Positions 1 to 6,950 of a stretch of DNA of 13,397 nt are shown here, one piece after another (position 1 is the first letter of the stretch; each line of letters begins with the position of its first letter). The DNA is from JBOFLG01 sp051657745. GTDB taxonomy: Bacteria > Actinomycetota > Actinomycetes > Actinomycetales > Dermatophilaceae. The position numbers were made by a program, and so were the translations under genes. The notes under the pieces were generated by a model. The model was not told the DNA's origin. It saw only the letters and a list, made by a program, of their open reading frames with translations, and did no database searches. The stretch spans positions 1 through 13,397 of the forward strand of contig JBOFLG010000270.1 of assembly GCA_051657745.1 (NCBI GenBank), written 5' to 3'.

Positions 1-1210
1 CGGCCGCACACAACCCCATGAGCAGGTCAGAGGCGCCCTGGGCGCCAGGACGCTCGGCCAACGGCAGCGCCGCCACCAGCATGGTGGAGCCGGCGACGAG
101 CGTGCCCGACCAGCCGAGCCCGAGCAGGAACAGCCCGGCAAGCAGCGTGCCGGAGTGCCCCTCCGGCGACAGTGACGCCAGCACCGTGGCCAGCGCGAGC
201 ACGAGGGCGCCGGTCAGCGCCACGGCTCGGGCGCCGAACCGGTCGGTGGCGGCGCCGGTGAGCGGTGAGAACGCGAACATCCCGAGCACGTGGATGCTGA
301 TCACGAACCCGACCAGGGCGAGGTCGGCTCCACCATGAGCCATGTGCAGCGGCGTCATCACCATGACGCTGACCATCGTGACGTGCCCGAGCACCACGGT
401 GAGCACGCCACGCCTGGCCTGCGGGACAGCGCGGATGACGCCCAGCCCCCGACGCACCGAGCCGTGCGTCGCCGCGTCGTTGTCGGCGCCGGCGCGGCGG
501 CGCGCCTCGAGCAGCGGGTCGGGGCGCAGCCGCGTGGTGACGAACCCGACGGCGAGGACGAGCCCGACGCAGGAAAAGAGAAACGGGCCGGTGAGGCGCG
601 GCAGGCCGAGTGCGTCGGCGACGGGTTCGGCCGGGCCGACAAGATTGGGGCCGAGCACGCTGCCGACCGTGGTTGCCCAGACGACCAGGCCAAGGTCCCG
701 GCCGCGGTGCTCAGGTGCGGCCAGGTCGGCGGCGGCGAACCGGCTCTGGCTGGTGGATGCCGTGGCGCCTCCGAAGAGCACGCTGGCGAGCAGCAGCAGG
801 GCGAAGTTGCCGACCACCCCGGAGAGGATGAGGCCGAGTGCGCCGGCCACGGCGAGGGCGTAGCCGAGCACGATCCCCGGGCGACGGCCGCGAGCCGCCA
901 TGACGCGAGCCATCGGAATGGCGATCAGCGCCGACCCGAGCACCTGAAACGTCGACCCGAGACCGGCCCAGGTGGCCGAGCCCGACACCTCCTCGGCGAG
1001 CAGGGCCCCGACCGCGACCCCGGACGAAAGCCCGATTCCGCCGAGCATCTGCGACACCACCAGCGTTCCCACCACGCGCCGTTGCGCGGCTGCGTCCGGC
1101 GTGGTCGAACCGATGGTGGTCACCGGCGGCAGTATGCCGGGCTGCGGTGACACCGAGAGATGCCGAACCGCGGCGACAGCGGGCTCTGGCACCTCGAGCA
1201 GCGCGGACAT
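1..1210 (-). CDS. MFS transporter, 3' end beyond the window
   Basis: Reading the minus strand from ATG 1210 gives about 403 uninterrupted codons that leave the window at position 1, so the C-terminus is missing. After a hydrophilic leader of about 40 residues (MSALLEVPEP...) the protein alternates hydrophobic helices with short loops. The first loop carries an MFS motif-A-like stretch (MARVMAARGRRPG). A central polar loop (LRPDPLLEARR) is of the kind that separates the two six-helix halves in this superfamily. Expected role: proton-coupled efflux or uptake of a small molecule at the cytoplasmic membrane; the substrate cannot be read from sequence. It lies outside the plus-strand cluster, diverges from the tRNA, and appears even more G+C-rich than the cluster, so I take it as host chromosome. 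The start is uncertain because a 16-bp tandem repeat duplicates the ATG; only the copy at 1210 is in frame. An in-frame GTG lies a few codons upstream. Confidence 0.85.
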   Translation of the reverse strand, partial: MSALLEVPEPAVAAVRHLSVSPQPGILPPVTTIGSTTPDAAAQRRVVGTLVVSQMLGGIGLSSGVAVGALLAEEVSGSATWAGLGSTFQVLGSALIAIPMARVMAARGRRPGIVLGYALAVAGALGLILSGVVGNFALLLLASVLFGGATASTSQSRFAAADLAAPEHRGRDLGLVVWATTVGSVLGPNLVGPAEPVADALGLPRLTGPFLFSCVGLVLAVGFVTTRLRPDPLLEARRRAGADNDAATHGSVRRGLGVIRAVPQARRGVLTVVLGHVTMVSVMVMTPLHMAHGGADLALVGFVISIHVLGMFAFSPLTGAATDRFGARAVALTGALVLALATVLASLSPEGHSGTLLAGLFLLGLGWSGTLVAGSTMLVAALPLAERPGAQGASDLLMGLCAA

Positions 1211-1236
1211 CGAGCAGCGCGGACATCGAGCAGCGG
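1195..1236. repeat. 16-bp tandem repeat, 2.6 copies, over the MFS start codon
   Basis: Two perfect copies of CGAGCAGCGCGGACAT lie at 1195-1210 and 1211-1226, followed by a partial third copy to 1236. On the minus strand each full copy begins with an ATG reading MSALL. Because 16 is not a multiple of three, only the copy at 1210 opens the transporter frame; the upstream ATG at 1226 leads into a different frame. Confidence 0.9.
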
Positions 1237-1334
1237 CACCCACGGCAACGGGCGCATCGAGCGCTGAGACACCGAGCGATGCGGCCGCACCGGCCCGGCA
1301 TCCGGCAGGTCGTCGGCGTCGTCGTCGTGGCCGC

Positions 1335-1340
1335 TACTCT
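1335..1340 (+). promoter_or_regulatory. Candidate -10 element of the tRNA-Arg promoter
   Basis: TACTCT sits 29 bases before the first base of the mature tRNA and fits the loose TAnnnT form of actinobacterial -10 boxes. That would give a 5' leader of about 20 bases. No convincing -35 box is visible, so this is a weak call. Confidence 0.25.
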
Positions 1341-1369
1341 GTGGCGCGTGGCCCGATGCGTTCGGGCGC

Positions 1370-1444
1370 GCCCTCGTAGCTCAGGGGAAGAGCACTTCTC
1401 TCCTAAAGAAGGTGTCGCAGGTTCGAATCCTGCCGGGGGCACCA
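1370..1444 (+). tRNA. tRNA-Arg (anticodon CCT)
   Basis: The stretch folds as a complete cloverleaf. The acceptor stem pairs GCCCTCG with CGGGGGC; the D arm is GCTC/GAGC. The anticodon stem CTTCT/AGAAG encloses the loop CTCCTAA, whose anticodon is CCT and reads AGG arginine codons. The T arm is GCAGG-TTCGAAT-CCTGC, then discriminator A and a genomically encoded CCA (1442-1444). tRNA genes are common target sites of phage-type integrases, usually at the 3' half. The minus-strand integrase remnant 80 bases downstream points at this 3' end, so this gene is the probable attachment site of a former or present element. I found no second copy of its 3' half elsewhere in the window. Confidence 0.96.
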
Positions 1445-1524
1445 CGCCTGAACTGCACAAACGCCAGAGCAAGACAACGAGCGACAGCGCCAAACCGCAC
1501 GCCAGGGCACCACATGGGCACATG

Positions 1525-1635
1525 TCAGCGCTCCCCCGGATCCACTGCCGGTACGTGGAGCCCGTCGAGCGCACGTGCCATGGCGTCGAGTTCGTCGTCA
1601 TACAGGTGCGCGAACCCTCGAAGACTATGCGCGGG
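1525..1635 (-). pseudogene. 3' remnant of a phage-type tyrosine recombinase (integrase)
   Basis: On the minus strand the frame from 1635 to the TGA at 1527-1525 reads ...RGFAHLYDDELDAMARALDG and ends LHVPAVDPGER. The HLYDDELDAMARALD stretch is the characteristic C-terminal tail that directly follows the catalytic tyrosine in actinobacterial phage integrases (usually xYxHLxxDELDAxADALD). Here the residue where the nucleophilic tyrosine is expected is Phe. An in-frame TGA lies just upstream (1638-1636), and no integrase-like sequence continues in any frame. So only the last 25-35 codons survive and the gene cannot be functional. Its 3' end faces the 3' end of tRNA-Arg, the normal arrangement for an integrase next to its attachment site. 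The rest was presumably lost when the sequence now at 1640 onward was joined. The match is short, so a chance resemblance cannot be fully excluded. Confidence 0.6.
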
Positions 1636-1640
1636 TCAAG

Positions 1641-1669
1641 TTGCGAGACCCATCCCCTATCTGCACTAT
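1641..1669 (+). promoter_or_regulatory. Candidate promoter for the biosynthetic cluster
   Basis: TTGCGA (1641-1646) and CACTAT (1664-1669) are separated by exactly 17 bases. They lie in the least G+C-rich stretch of the region, about 105 bases before the first gene of the cluster. The -35-like box is good; the -10-like box matches only half the consensus. The remaining sequence between here and 1775 shows no strong hairpin or riboswitch-like fold that I can see. Confidence 0.3.
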
Positions 1670-1775
1670 GGGTGTCGTTACGCAATGAGAGAGCAGGGTT
1701 CGCTCGTTCGTACTCATGGAAGGGGCACCAGAACCACCTGATTTGCGACCATGCGCAGAATCGTTAGGGGACGCT

Positions 1776-2654
1776 ATGCCAATCAACCTACATCCGCTGC
1801 ACCCGCTGTTCGTCGTCCACGTGACCGGCGTCGACCTCCGTGCACCAATGCTCGCCGAGACATTCACTGAGATCCACGATGCGCTCGACCGCTTCGGCAT
1901 CATCGTCTTCCGAGAACAAAACCTCACGGATGACGAACAACTGGCCTTCACACAGCGTTTCGGTCCGGTCGAGTCGGCGCCGAACTATGCGGGGAACGCA
2001 CTCCGCCTACCGGGCGAGTTCACTGATATCTCCAACCTGGACAGCAAGGGTCGGCTTCTCGACCCCGAAGACCGTCTTGCACAATACAACCTCGGCAACC
2101 AACTCTGGCACACCGACAGTTCATTCAAGGCGATCCGGGCGAAGTGCTCACTCCTGTCGGCACGGGAGATACCCGAGAGCGGCAGCGCCACCCAGTACGC
2201 GGACATGCGGTCCGCCTACGAGGCGCTGACCGCAGAGCGGAAGGAACACATCGACGGCCTCGTCGCGGAACATAGCATCGCCCACTCGCGCAGCCTCACG
2301 AATTTCGATGGGTTCAACGACGACGTCACCACCTCGCTGCCGCCCGTTCCGCAACGGCTTGTCGACCACTACGACGACGGCCGCTCGAGTCTCTATCTCG
2401 CCTCCCACGCCTCGCACGTGCGCGGTCTTCCGATCGAGGAGGGGCGCGCGCTTCTCACCCAACTCATGGACCATGCCACGCAGGACCAGTTCGTTTACAC
2501 CCACGACTGGGCCGTCGGGGATCTCGTTGTCTGGGACAACCGCCGCACGATGCACCGTGGACGGCCATACGACATGACCCAGCGACGGGTCCTGCACCGA
2601 ACGACGGTCTCGGACGTGGAGACCCCGTTCGACGCGACCCTGGTGGGGTCCTAG
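1776..2654 (+). CDS. TfdA-like Fe(II)/2-oxoglutarate-dependent dioxygenase
   Basis: A 292-residue member of the TauD/TfdA family, which couples 2-oxoglutarate decarboxylation to hydroxylation or oxidative cleavage of a substrate C-H bond. It has the full set of active-site residues: His112 and Asp114 in WHTDSSF, distal His260 in NRRTMHRGRPYD, and Arg271 just after it to bind the 2OG carboxylate. The whole protein aligns by eye with 2,4-D dioxygenase TfdA: the N-terminal HPLHPLF, VFREQ, NQLWHTDSSF, ASHASHVRGLP and WDNRRTMHRGR have clear TfdA counterparts. Length is normal. I chose ATG 1776 because AGGGGAC lies a few bases upstream and the TfdA-like N-terminus begins there; an in-frame ATG at 1716 would add 20 unrelated residues. 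It opens the cluster and is followed after 3 bases by the reductase gene. Given the neighbours, oxidation of an amino-acid-type substrate is likelier than herbicide breakdown; that is inference. Confidence 0.9.
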   Translation: MPINLHPLHPLFVVHVTGVDLRAPMLAETFTEIHDALDRFGIIVFREQNLTDDEQLAFTQRFGPVESAPNYAGNALRLPGEFTDISNLDSKGRLLDPEDRLAQYNLGNQLWHTDSSFKAIRAKCSLLSAREIPESGSATQYADMRSAYEALTAERKEHIDGLVAEHSIAHSRSLTNFDGFNDDVTTSLPPVPQRLVDHYDDGRSSLYLASHASHVRGLPIEEGRALLTQLMDHATQDQFVYTHDWAVGDLVVWDNRRTMHRGRPYDMTQRRVLHRTTVSDVETPFDATLVGS

Positions 2655-2657
2655 GCC

Positions 2658-3491
2658 ATGCCGACGACGTCACGCGTCATCATTGTCGGCTGCGGACATA
2701 TGGGACTGGCGATCGCCAGGGGCCTACTCCGAGCCCCGGACCGAAGCACGGACGTCGTCGCGGTGGAGCGCGATGCGAGCCGACGTGAACTGCTCCGCGG
2801 CGTCGCGGGGCTGACCGTGAGCGATAGCCTCACGCTGTCCACGGGGGATGTCGTCGTAGTGGCAGTTCCTCCTCAGGACTTCGCCGAACTCGCCGCCCGG
2901 TCGTCGGCCTTGTTTGATCGCTCGACCCCGACGATCTCGGTGATGGCCGGAATCACCGCTGCGAACGTCAGCGCGGCGTTGGGTACCACCGAGGTCGTTC
3001 GCGCCATTCCCAACACGCCGTCCGAGGTCTTCGGCGGGATGACGGTCTACTACGCACTGCCCTCGACCTCGGTCGAGGTCGTTGCGGCGTCCAAAGCCAT
3101 CTTGGACATGGTCGGTCGGAGCCTGTGCGTGGAGCGCGAGGAACTCGTCGATGACGCGACCGCACTGTGCGGGGGCGGGCCAGCCTTTGTGAGTTACATC
3201 GTCGATGCGTTCTGCCAGTTCGCGCAGTCCCGGGGCTTCTCCGCGTCCCAGAGCAAGGACATGGCTACCCAGGTGCTCGCCGGGTCTGCCGAACTCATCG
3301 CGCTCAGCCCGAAGCCGCCCATGCAACTCTGCCGCGAGGTGATGACTGCGGGCGGGACGACTGAGCGCGGCATCGCCGTCTTCGACAGTGCAAACCTCCG
3401 GATGACGGTGCGCGATGCGCTGCACGCCTCGGCATGCCGGTCCCGCGAACTCGCTGGGCTCCACGATGGCTCCGGGCGTGGGGCGCGATAA
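2658..3491 (+). CDS. Pyrroline-5-carboxylate reductase-like imine reductase
   Basis: A 277-residue protein of the ProC family, NAD(P)H-dependent enzymes that reduce cyclic imines such as 1-pyrroline-5-carboxylate. The N-terminal Rossmann fold shows GCGHMG at residues 11-16. VVVVAVPPQ follows near 65-72, then VRAIPNTPSEV at 114-124, close to the ProC signature VRxMPNTPA. The C-terminal dimerisation and substrate domain has CGGGPAFVSY (171-180) and AGGTTERGI (231-239), equivalent to ProC SGSGPAY and PGGTT. The length is typical. It starts 3 bases after the dioxygenase stop, and its TAA overlaps the next start as TAATG, so it is translationally coupled inside the operon. That placement suggests a pathway-specific paralogue rather than the housekeeping proline enzyme, perhaps acting on a pyrroline or piperideine carboxylate made by or with the flavin oxidase two genes on. 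The exact substrate is not readable. Confidence 0.88.
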   Translation: MPTTSRVIIVGCGHMGLAIARGLLRAPDRSTDVVAVERDASRRELLRGVAGLTVSDSLTLSTGDVVVVAVPPQDFAELAARSSALFDRSTPTISVMAGITAANVSAALGTTEVVRAIPNTPSEVFGGMTVYYALPSTSVEVVAASKAILDMVGRSLCVEREELVDDATALCGGGPAFVSYIVDAFCQFAQSRGFSASQSKDMATQVLAGSAELIALSPKPPMQLCREVMTAGGTTERGIAVFDSANLRMTVRDALHASACRSRELAGLHDGSGRGAR

Positions 3492-4393
3492 TGGGTGCGC
3501 TCCCCGCGCCTGGCGCCAGCCCGCCGGACGCCGAAAGCCCGACCGTCTACGCTGCCGACTTTCCTGGGCGGCGTCTGTCCCTCCTCCGACAGCGGCAGAC
3601 TTTTCGGGTGAGCCGGGCGGGAATGGCCCTCGGCGAGTTTCTTCACGAGCACTTGGCCCCGCACGATGTCGCCGGGCGCGTTCTCGACCTCGGGACCGGT
3701 AGCGGCGTCATTGCGCTTCTGCTTCGATCTCTGGGCGCGGCATCCATTACGGCCACAGACGTCTCAGCGAGAGCCATCGAAACGGCGCGACACAACGAGT
3801 TGCTCAACTTTCCCGACGCGCGAATCGATTTCCAGGAAGGCAACCTTTTCGAGATTGACAGTGGTACGCCAGCGAAACCGTTCGACCTCGTCGTCTTCAA
3901 CCCGCCGGGATGGCGGACCCCCTCGCCGTCCCTAAAGAGACGCCTGAGTACTTGTCAGGGCGCGCTCGAACTCGACTCGATGTTCTACGGAGAGACGGTT
4001 CTTGCGACTTTCCTACGCGATCTTCCCTACCACCTCACACCACGCGGACGGGCGATCGTTGGATTCAATTCACTACTGGGGATGCGAGATGTTCTCGCAC
4101 CCCCAGTGCGCGCCGGCATGGACAATGACCGACCACGGCTTCGACGTCGGCTTTTGCGCCGCGTAGAGCTCCCCCTACTGCTCTATACGGACGAATGGGC
4201 TGCAGCCCGGGACGAACTGCTGCAGGAGATACGGGACGGTGGACGCCAGTACGGCGCCGAGTACGTCATGCGCGACCAGACTCTGTATTGGTACTACGAC
4301 ATCACCGAACTCACCGTCGCTGGCCCGACTGCGACCGATCGGGCCCGCGAGAGGCCCGAGAAGGGAACGGGTCGGAATGAGCCTGGCAGGTGA
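3491..4393 (+). CDS. HemK/PrmC-like SAM-dependent methyltransferase
   Basis: A 300-residue class I methyltransferase. A leader of about 60 residues precedes the SAM-binding motif VLDLGTGSGVIAL (64-76), the acidic residue Asp90 at the end of strand 2, and a D/N-P-P motif, NPPG, at 137-140 following FDLVVF. The NPPx tetrad marks enzymes that methylate planar amide or amine nitrogens (protein glutamine N5 by PrmC/HemK, adenine N6), although those usually carry NPPY. The Gly here would remove the aromatic residue that stacks on the target, so the substrate may differ. The C-terminal third, ending in DQTLYWYYDITELTVA, matches nothing I recognise. ATG 3491 is chosen because it overlaps the reductase TAA; an in-frame upstream ATG at 3434 lies inside that gene. 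It overlaps the following gene by 17 bases. N-methylation of the pathway product or intermediate is the likely role, but a release-factor enzyme cannot be excluded by motif alone. Confidence 0.8.
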   Translation: MGALPAPGASPPDAESPTVYAADFPGRRLSLLRQRQTFRVSRAGMALGEFLHEHLAPHDVAGRVLDLGTGSGVIALLLRSLGAASITATDVSARAIETARHNELLNFPDARIDFQEGNLFEIDSGTPAKPFDLVVFNPPGWRTPSPSLKRRLSTCQGALELDSMFYGETVLATFLRDLPYHLTPRGRAIVGFNSLLGMRDVLAPPVRAGMDNDRPRLRRRLLRRVELPLLLYTDEWAAARDELLQEIRDGGRQYGAEYVMRDQTLYWYYDITELTVAGPTATDRARERPEKGTGRNEPGR

Positions 4394-5543
4394 CTTTCGA
4401 GGTACGTATGACGTGGTCGTCATCGGACTTGGAATCATGGGATCGGCGACCGTCGCACATCTGGCTGAACGCGGCGTCCGCGTCCTCGGCGTGGATGCCG
4501 GGCCGCCGGTTCACGGTCAGGGCTCGTCGCACGGACAGACCCGGATCTTTCGACGCGCCTACTGGGAAGGCGAGACCTTCCTCCCGCTCCTCGAACGGGC
4601 ATACGTCGGGTGGCGAGACCTTGACGACGACCCGTTGGCGGACGGCCGGGTGATCCTGGCCGGTGGCGGGCTGTTTGTTGGGTCAACCAGTTCGCGGCTG
4701 GTGCGCGGGGCCAGGGAGACGGCCGCCGCGCGCGGAATCCGCCACGAGTACCTCGATGCCGCGGAGATCCGCGCGGCGTTTCCGGCGTTTCATGCCGCTG
4801 AGGACCAGGTCGGCGTCTTCGAGCCTGATGCCCTCATGCTCGCAGCCCAGACGGGTCGGCTCGCGTTCTTGTCACGCGCAGTCCACGCCGGCGCCCAGCT
4901 CGCGTACGGGCGGCGAGTGACTTCCCTCTCCGACCACGACTCATCGGTCACCGTTCACGAGGGCGCCGGCGCCATTTCCTGCGCTTCGGCCGTCGTGACG
5001 TCCGGCAGTTGGGCTGGCCTGCTCCTTCCTCACGATCTGTCCGGTCTCCTTCGCCCGATGCGGATTCCTGTCTTCGAACTCGATGTTGACCCGCATCGGG
5101 TAGCCGACTGTCAGCCCGGACGCCTTCCGGTCTTCCTCCTCGAAACTGCCGACGGGTCGCTCATCTACGGATTACCACCCTCACGAGCAGGCGGCGGGGT
5201 CAAAGTGGGGTTCCACAACCGGCAGCTCTCGCCCATGGACCCAGGCGCGCCACGCACACCCGCGACCGACGCCGAACGTCACGAGGTGTGGGCTGCCGTG
5301 CGGAGGCTTCTGCCCGGCCTACGGTCCACCGGCACCGGAACCGCGTGCGTCTACACGATGTCACCGAACGACGGGTTCCTGATCGGCATGTCCAGGGCCG
5401 TGCGTCACGTGTCCTACGCCAGTGTGTGCTCGGGGCACGGGTTCAAGTTCGCTCCGGCGGTCGGGGAAGCACTTGCCGAACTGGCCCTCGACGGGCACAC
5501 CAGTGTCGACCTTTCGCCCTTCGAATCGCACGTGACGATCTGA
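4377..5543 (+). CDS. FAD-dependent amine oxidase of the MSOX/NikD family
   Basis: A 388-residue flavoprotein of the monomeric sarcosine oxidase / N-methyltryptophan oxidase / NikD group, which oxidises secondary or cyclic amines to imines with O2. The N-terminal dinucleotide fold has GLGIMG (17-22) and Asp40 ending strand 2. The following SSHGQTRIFRRAYW is family-typical. VKVGFH (275-280) retains the Lys276/His280 pair equivalent to the catalytic-site Lys and His of bacterial MSOX. Cys324 in ACVYTMSPNDGFLIG is in the position of the cysteine that covalently holds FAD. SGHGFKFAP (352-360) is the conserved C-terminal block. Length is normal for the family. The start at ATG 4377 gives the family's N-terminus and overlaps the methyltransferase gene by 17 bases. 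With a methyltransferase before it and an imine reductase nearby, it may oxidise an N-methyl or ring amine intermediate, as NikD oxidises piperideine-2-carboxylate in nikkomycin biosynthesis. The substrate is inferred, not shown. Confidence 0.9.
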   Translation: MSLAGDFRGTYDVVVIGLGIMGSATVAHLAERGVRVLGVDAGPPVHGQGSSHGQTRIFRRAYWEGETFLPLLERAYVGWRDLDDDPLADGRVILAGGGLFVGSTSSRLVRGARETAAARGIRHEYLDAAEIRAAFPAFHAAEDQVGVFEPDALMLAAQTGRLAFLSRAVHAGAQLAYGRRVTSLSDHDSSVTVHEGAGAISCASAVVTSGSWAGLLLPHDLSGLLRPMRIPVFELDVDPHRVADCQPGRLPVFLLETADGSLIYGLPPSRAGGGVKVGFHNRQLSPMDPGAPRTPATDAERHEVWAAVRRLLPGLRSTGTGTACVYTMSPNDGFLIGMSRAVRHVSYASVCSGHGFKFAPAVGEALAELALDGHTSVDLSPFESHVTI

Positions 5544-5574
5544 CATCCACGACTGTTCGAGCGCGACTCAGTGA

Positions 5575-5580
5575 CAGGAG
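5575..5580 (+). promoter_or_regulatory. Ribosome binding site deciding the MFS start
   Basis: CAGGAG lies 8 bases before ATG 5589. The in-frame GTG at 5571 overlaps this site and has no comparable site of its own, so ATG 5589 is preferred. Confidence 0.6.
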
Positions 5581-5588
5581 ACATCGAT

Positions 5589-6830
5589 ATGAACCGGCGG
5601 GCGGAGTTGGCCTTCCTCGGGGTTCGGGGCCTGAGCGCCGCAGGGTACTTCCTCATTGTTCCCTTTCTCGCAATCTGGCTGATCGACGATCGGGGCATCT
5701 CCGGCGCTCAGGCGGCAACCGTCGTCGCGGTGTGCCTGTTCTGTGGGCGCACCGGGGCAATCGTGATGTCTCGGGTGATAACCCGAGTCGGACTGCACCG
5801 CTCGGTTCTGTTCGCTTACGTCTCTGCAGCGGCGACGCTCGTGACGATGGGAGCCTATTCGGGGGATTCCGTCGGCGTGTGGGTAGCCCTCGGGTCGGTG
5901 TTCGGCGTGGCCTTCTCGTCCGCGACCGCCGCACTCAAGGCGCTCGTCGTCGTCGCCTACGCACCCGAGCAGCAACTGTGGGCCTTCTCACGGCTCAACC
6001 TCGCGGTCAACTCGGGAGCCCCTGCTGGCGTCGCCGCGGGCGGGTGGCTGGTGGCCCACGCACCCGAGGCCTTCATCTGGGGCGGAGCCGCCTTGTACTC
6101 GGTCGCCGTCCTGCTCGTGTCCATGATCCCAAGCGCGACCCACGCAGCGCCTGCGGAACCCGACCGGCTCAGCCAGCAGGCCGGCCGGGTGGCACCACTT
6201 ATTCTCTTCCTCGTCATCACCGGCCTGACCTGGGTGGCCTACGCTCAGGTGTTTACTGTGCTTCCGACCTTCGCCGCAAGCACAGTCGGACCCCAGGAAA
6301 TCTCCTACCTTTTTGTGCTCAATTCGGTGATTGTCGTGGTCCTGCAGACGCCCGTGACGGCGGCGGTGAGGCGGTTTCGGAAATCGCGTCCGTTGCTCGC
6401 CGCGGCTACCGTCCTTCCAGTCTCGCAGCTTGCTCTCGGAGCCGCGGTGCTCGCGTTCGGGTTCACCGGACAGACATCGGTTGTCCTCGCGTACAGCGCG
6501 ATGGTGTTGTTCAGTCTCACCGAGTTGGTGTGGGCTCCGGCGTTCGACTCGGAAGTGCCCAAGGTGAAGGGACGCTTCTCCGACGTCACGGCGTACGGGA
6601 TTGCCGGTGCGACCCGCGGTGGCGCGGAGTCGCTCGGCTCCTGGGTCGGAATCGCCGTCGCGACATCGGCAGCCGTCACGTGGCCGACGAGCGCGATCGC
6701 CTTCTGGGCGTCAGCTGGTGGGCTGATCCTCGGCGCCGCCTACTTCGCCGCGACCGGGCTGGGCGAGCATCGCCGCACGTCCGGGCCGCGTTCCGCCGTA
6801 CGCCTCCGTCACGGCGGCGCGGCACGGTGA
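5589..6830 (+). CDS. MFS exporter of the cluster
   Basis: A 413-residue polytopic membrane protein with about twelve hydrophobic segments in two halves, split by a hydrophilic loop near residues 185-200 (THAAPAEPDRLSQQAG). The first helix begins at once (LAFLGVRGLSAAGYFLIVPFLAIWL). The loop after helix 2 reads CGRTGAIVMSRVITRVG, a degenerate motif A. This is the size and shape of a drug:proton antiporter-like MFS protein, and the usual reading for one inside a biosynthetic operon is export of the product and self-protection. It begins 45 bases after the flavin oxidase gene and is followed by a 120-base gap, so it probably closes the first transcription or translation unit. It is not closely similar by eye to the minus-strand transporter at the left edge. 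The C-terminal 25 residues are hydrophilic and Arg-rich (RRTSGPRSAVRLRHGGAAR), as expected for the cytoplasmic side. Confidence 0.88.
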   Translation: MNRRAELAFLGVRGLSAAGYFLIVPFLAIWLIDDRGISGAQAATVVAVCLFCGRTGAIVMSRVITRVGLHRSVLFAYVSAAATLVTMGAYSGDSVGVWVALGSVFGVAFSSATAALKALVVVAYAPEQQLWAFSRLNLAVNSGAPAGVAAGGWLVAHAPEAFIWGGAALYSVAVLLVSMIPSATHAAPAEPDRLSQQAGRVAPLILFLVITGLTWVAYAQVFTVLPTFAASTVGPQEISYLFVLNSVIVVVLQTPVTAAVRRFRKSRPLLAAATVLPVSQLALGAAVLAFGFTGQTSVVLAYSAMVLFSLTELVWAPAFDSEVPKVKGRFSDVTAYGIAGATRGGAESLGSWVGIAVATSAAVTWPTSAIAFWASAGGLILGAAYFAATGLGEHRRTSGPRSAVRLRHGGAAR

Positions 6831-6933
6831 CCGGTGACCCGGCGCCGACCGCACGCGGGCACTCACGGTCACGACCGACGGAGCCGAGTGACGCGGCTCG
6901 CCCTCGCGCCCGACGACCTCACCCACCCACAAC

Positions 6934-6940
6934 GAAAGGA
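6934..6940 (+). promoter_or_regulatory. Ribosome binding site after a 120-base leader
   Basis: GAAAGGA lies 10 bases before ATG 6951, at the end of the 120-base gap that follows the MFS gene. The same GAAAGG core precedes the ATP-grasp gene at 10518. I see no clear promoter or terminator in the gap. The gap suggests a separate initiation point for the downstream four-gene unit. Confidence 0.5.
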
Positions 6941-6950
6941 CCTGCCAGAC

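Noticed and set aside
290..1150. Plus-strand open frame of 286 codons opposite the left-edge transporter.
   Set aside because: Composition is hydrophilic and rich in His, Gly, Arg and Asp, a mirror of the third-position G+C of the minus-strand transporter, which has proper membrane helices.
711..1685. Long minus-strand open frame of 324 codons across the tRNA and the transporter start.
   Set aside because: It runs antisense through the tRNA, where it reads VVPPAGFEPATPS, the familiar false protein made by tRNA antisense strands. It then covers the transporter in a wrong frame with Arg/Gly-rich composition. The transporter frame is clearly the coding one.
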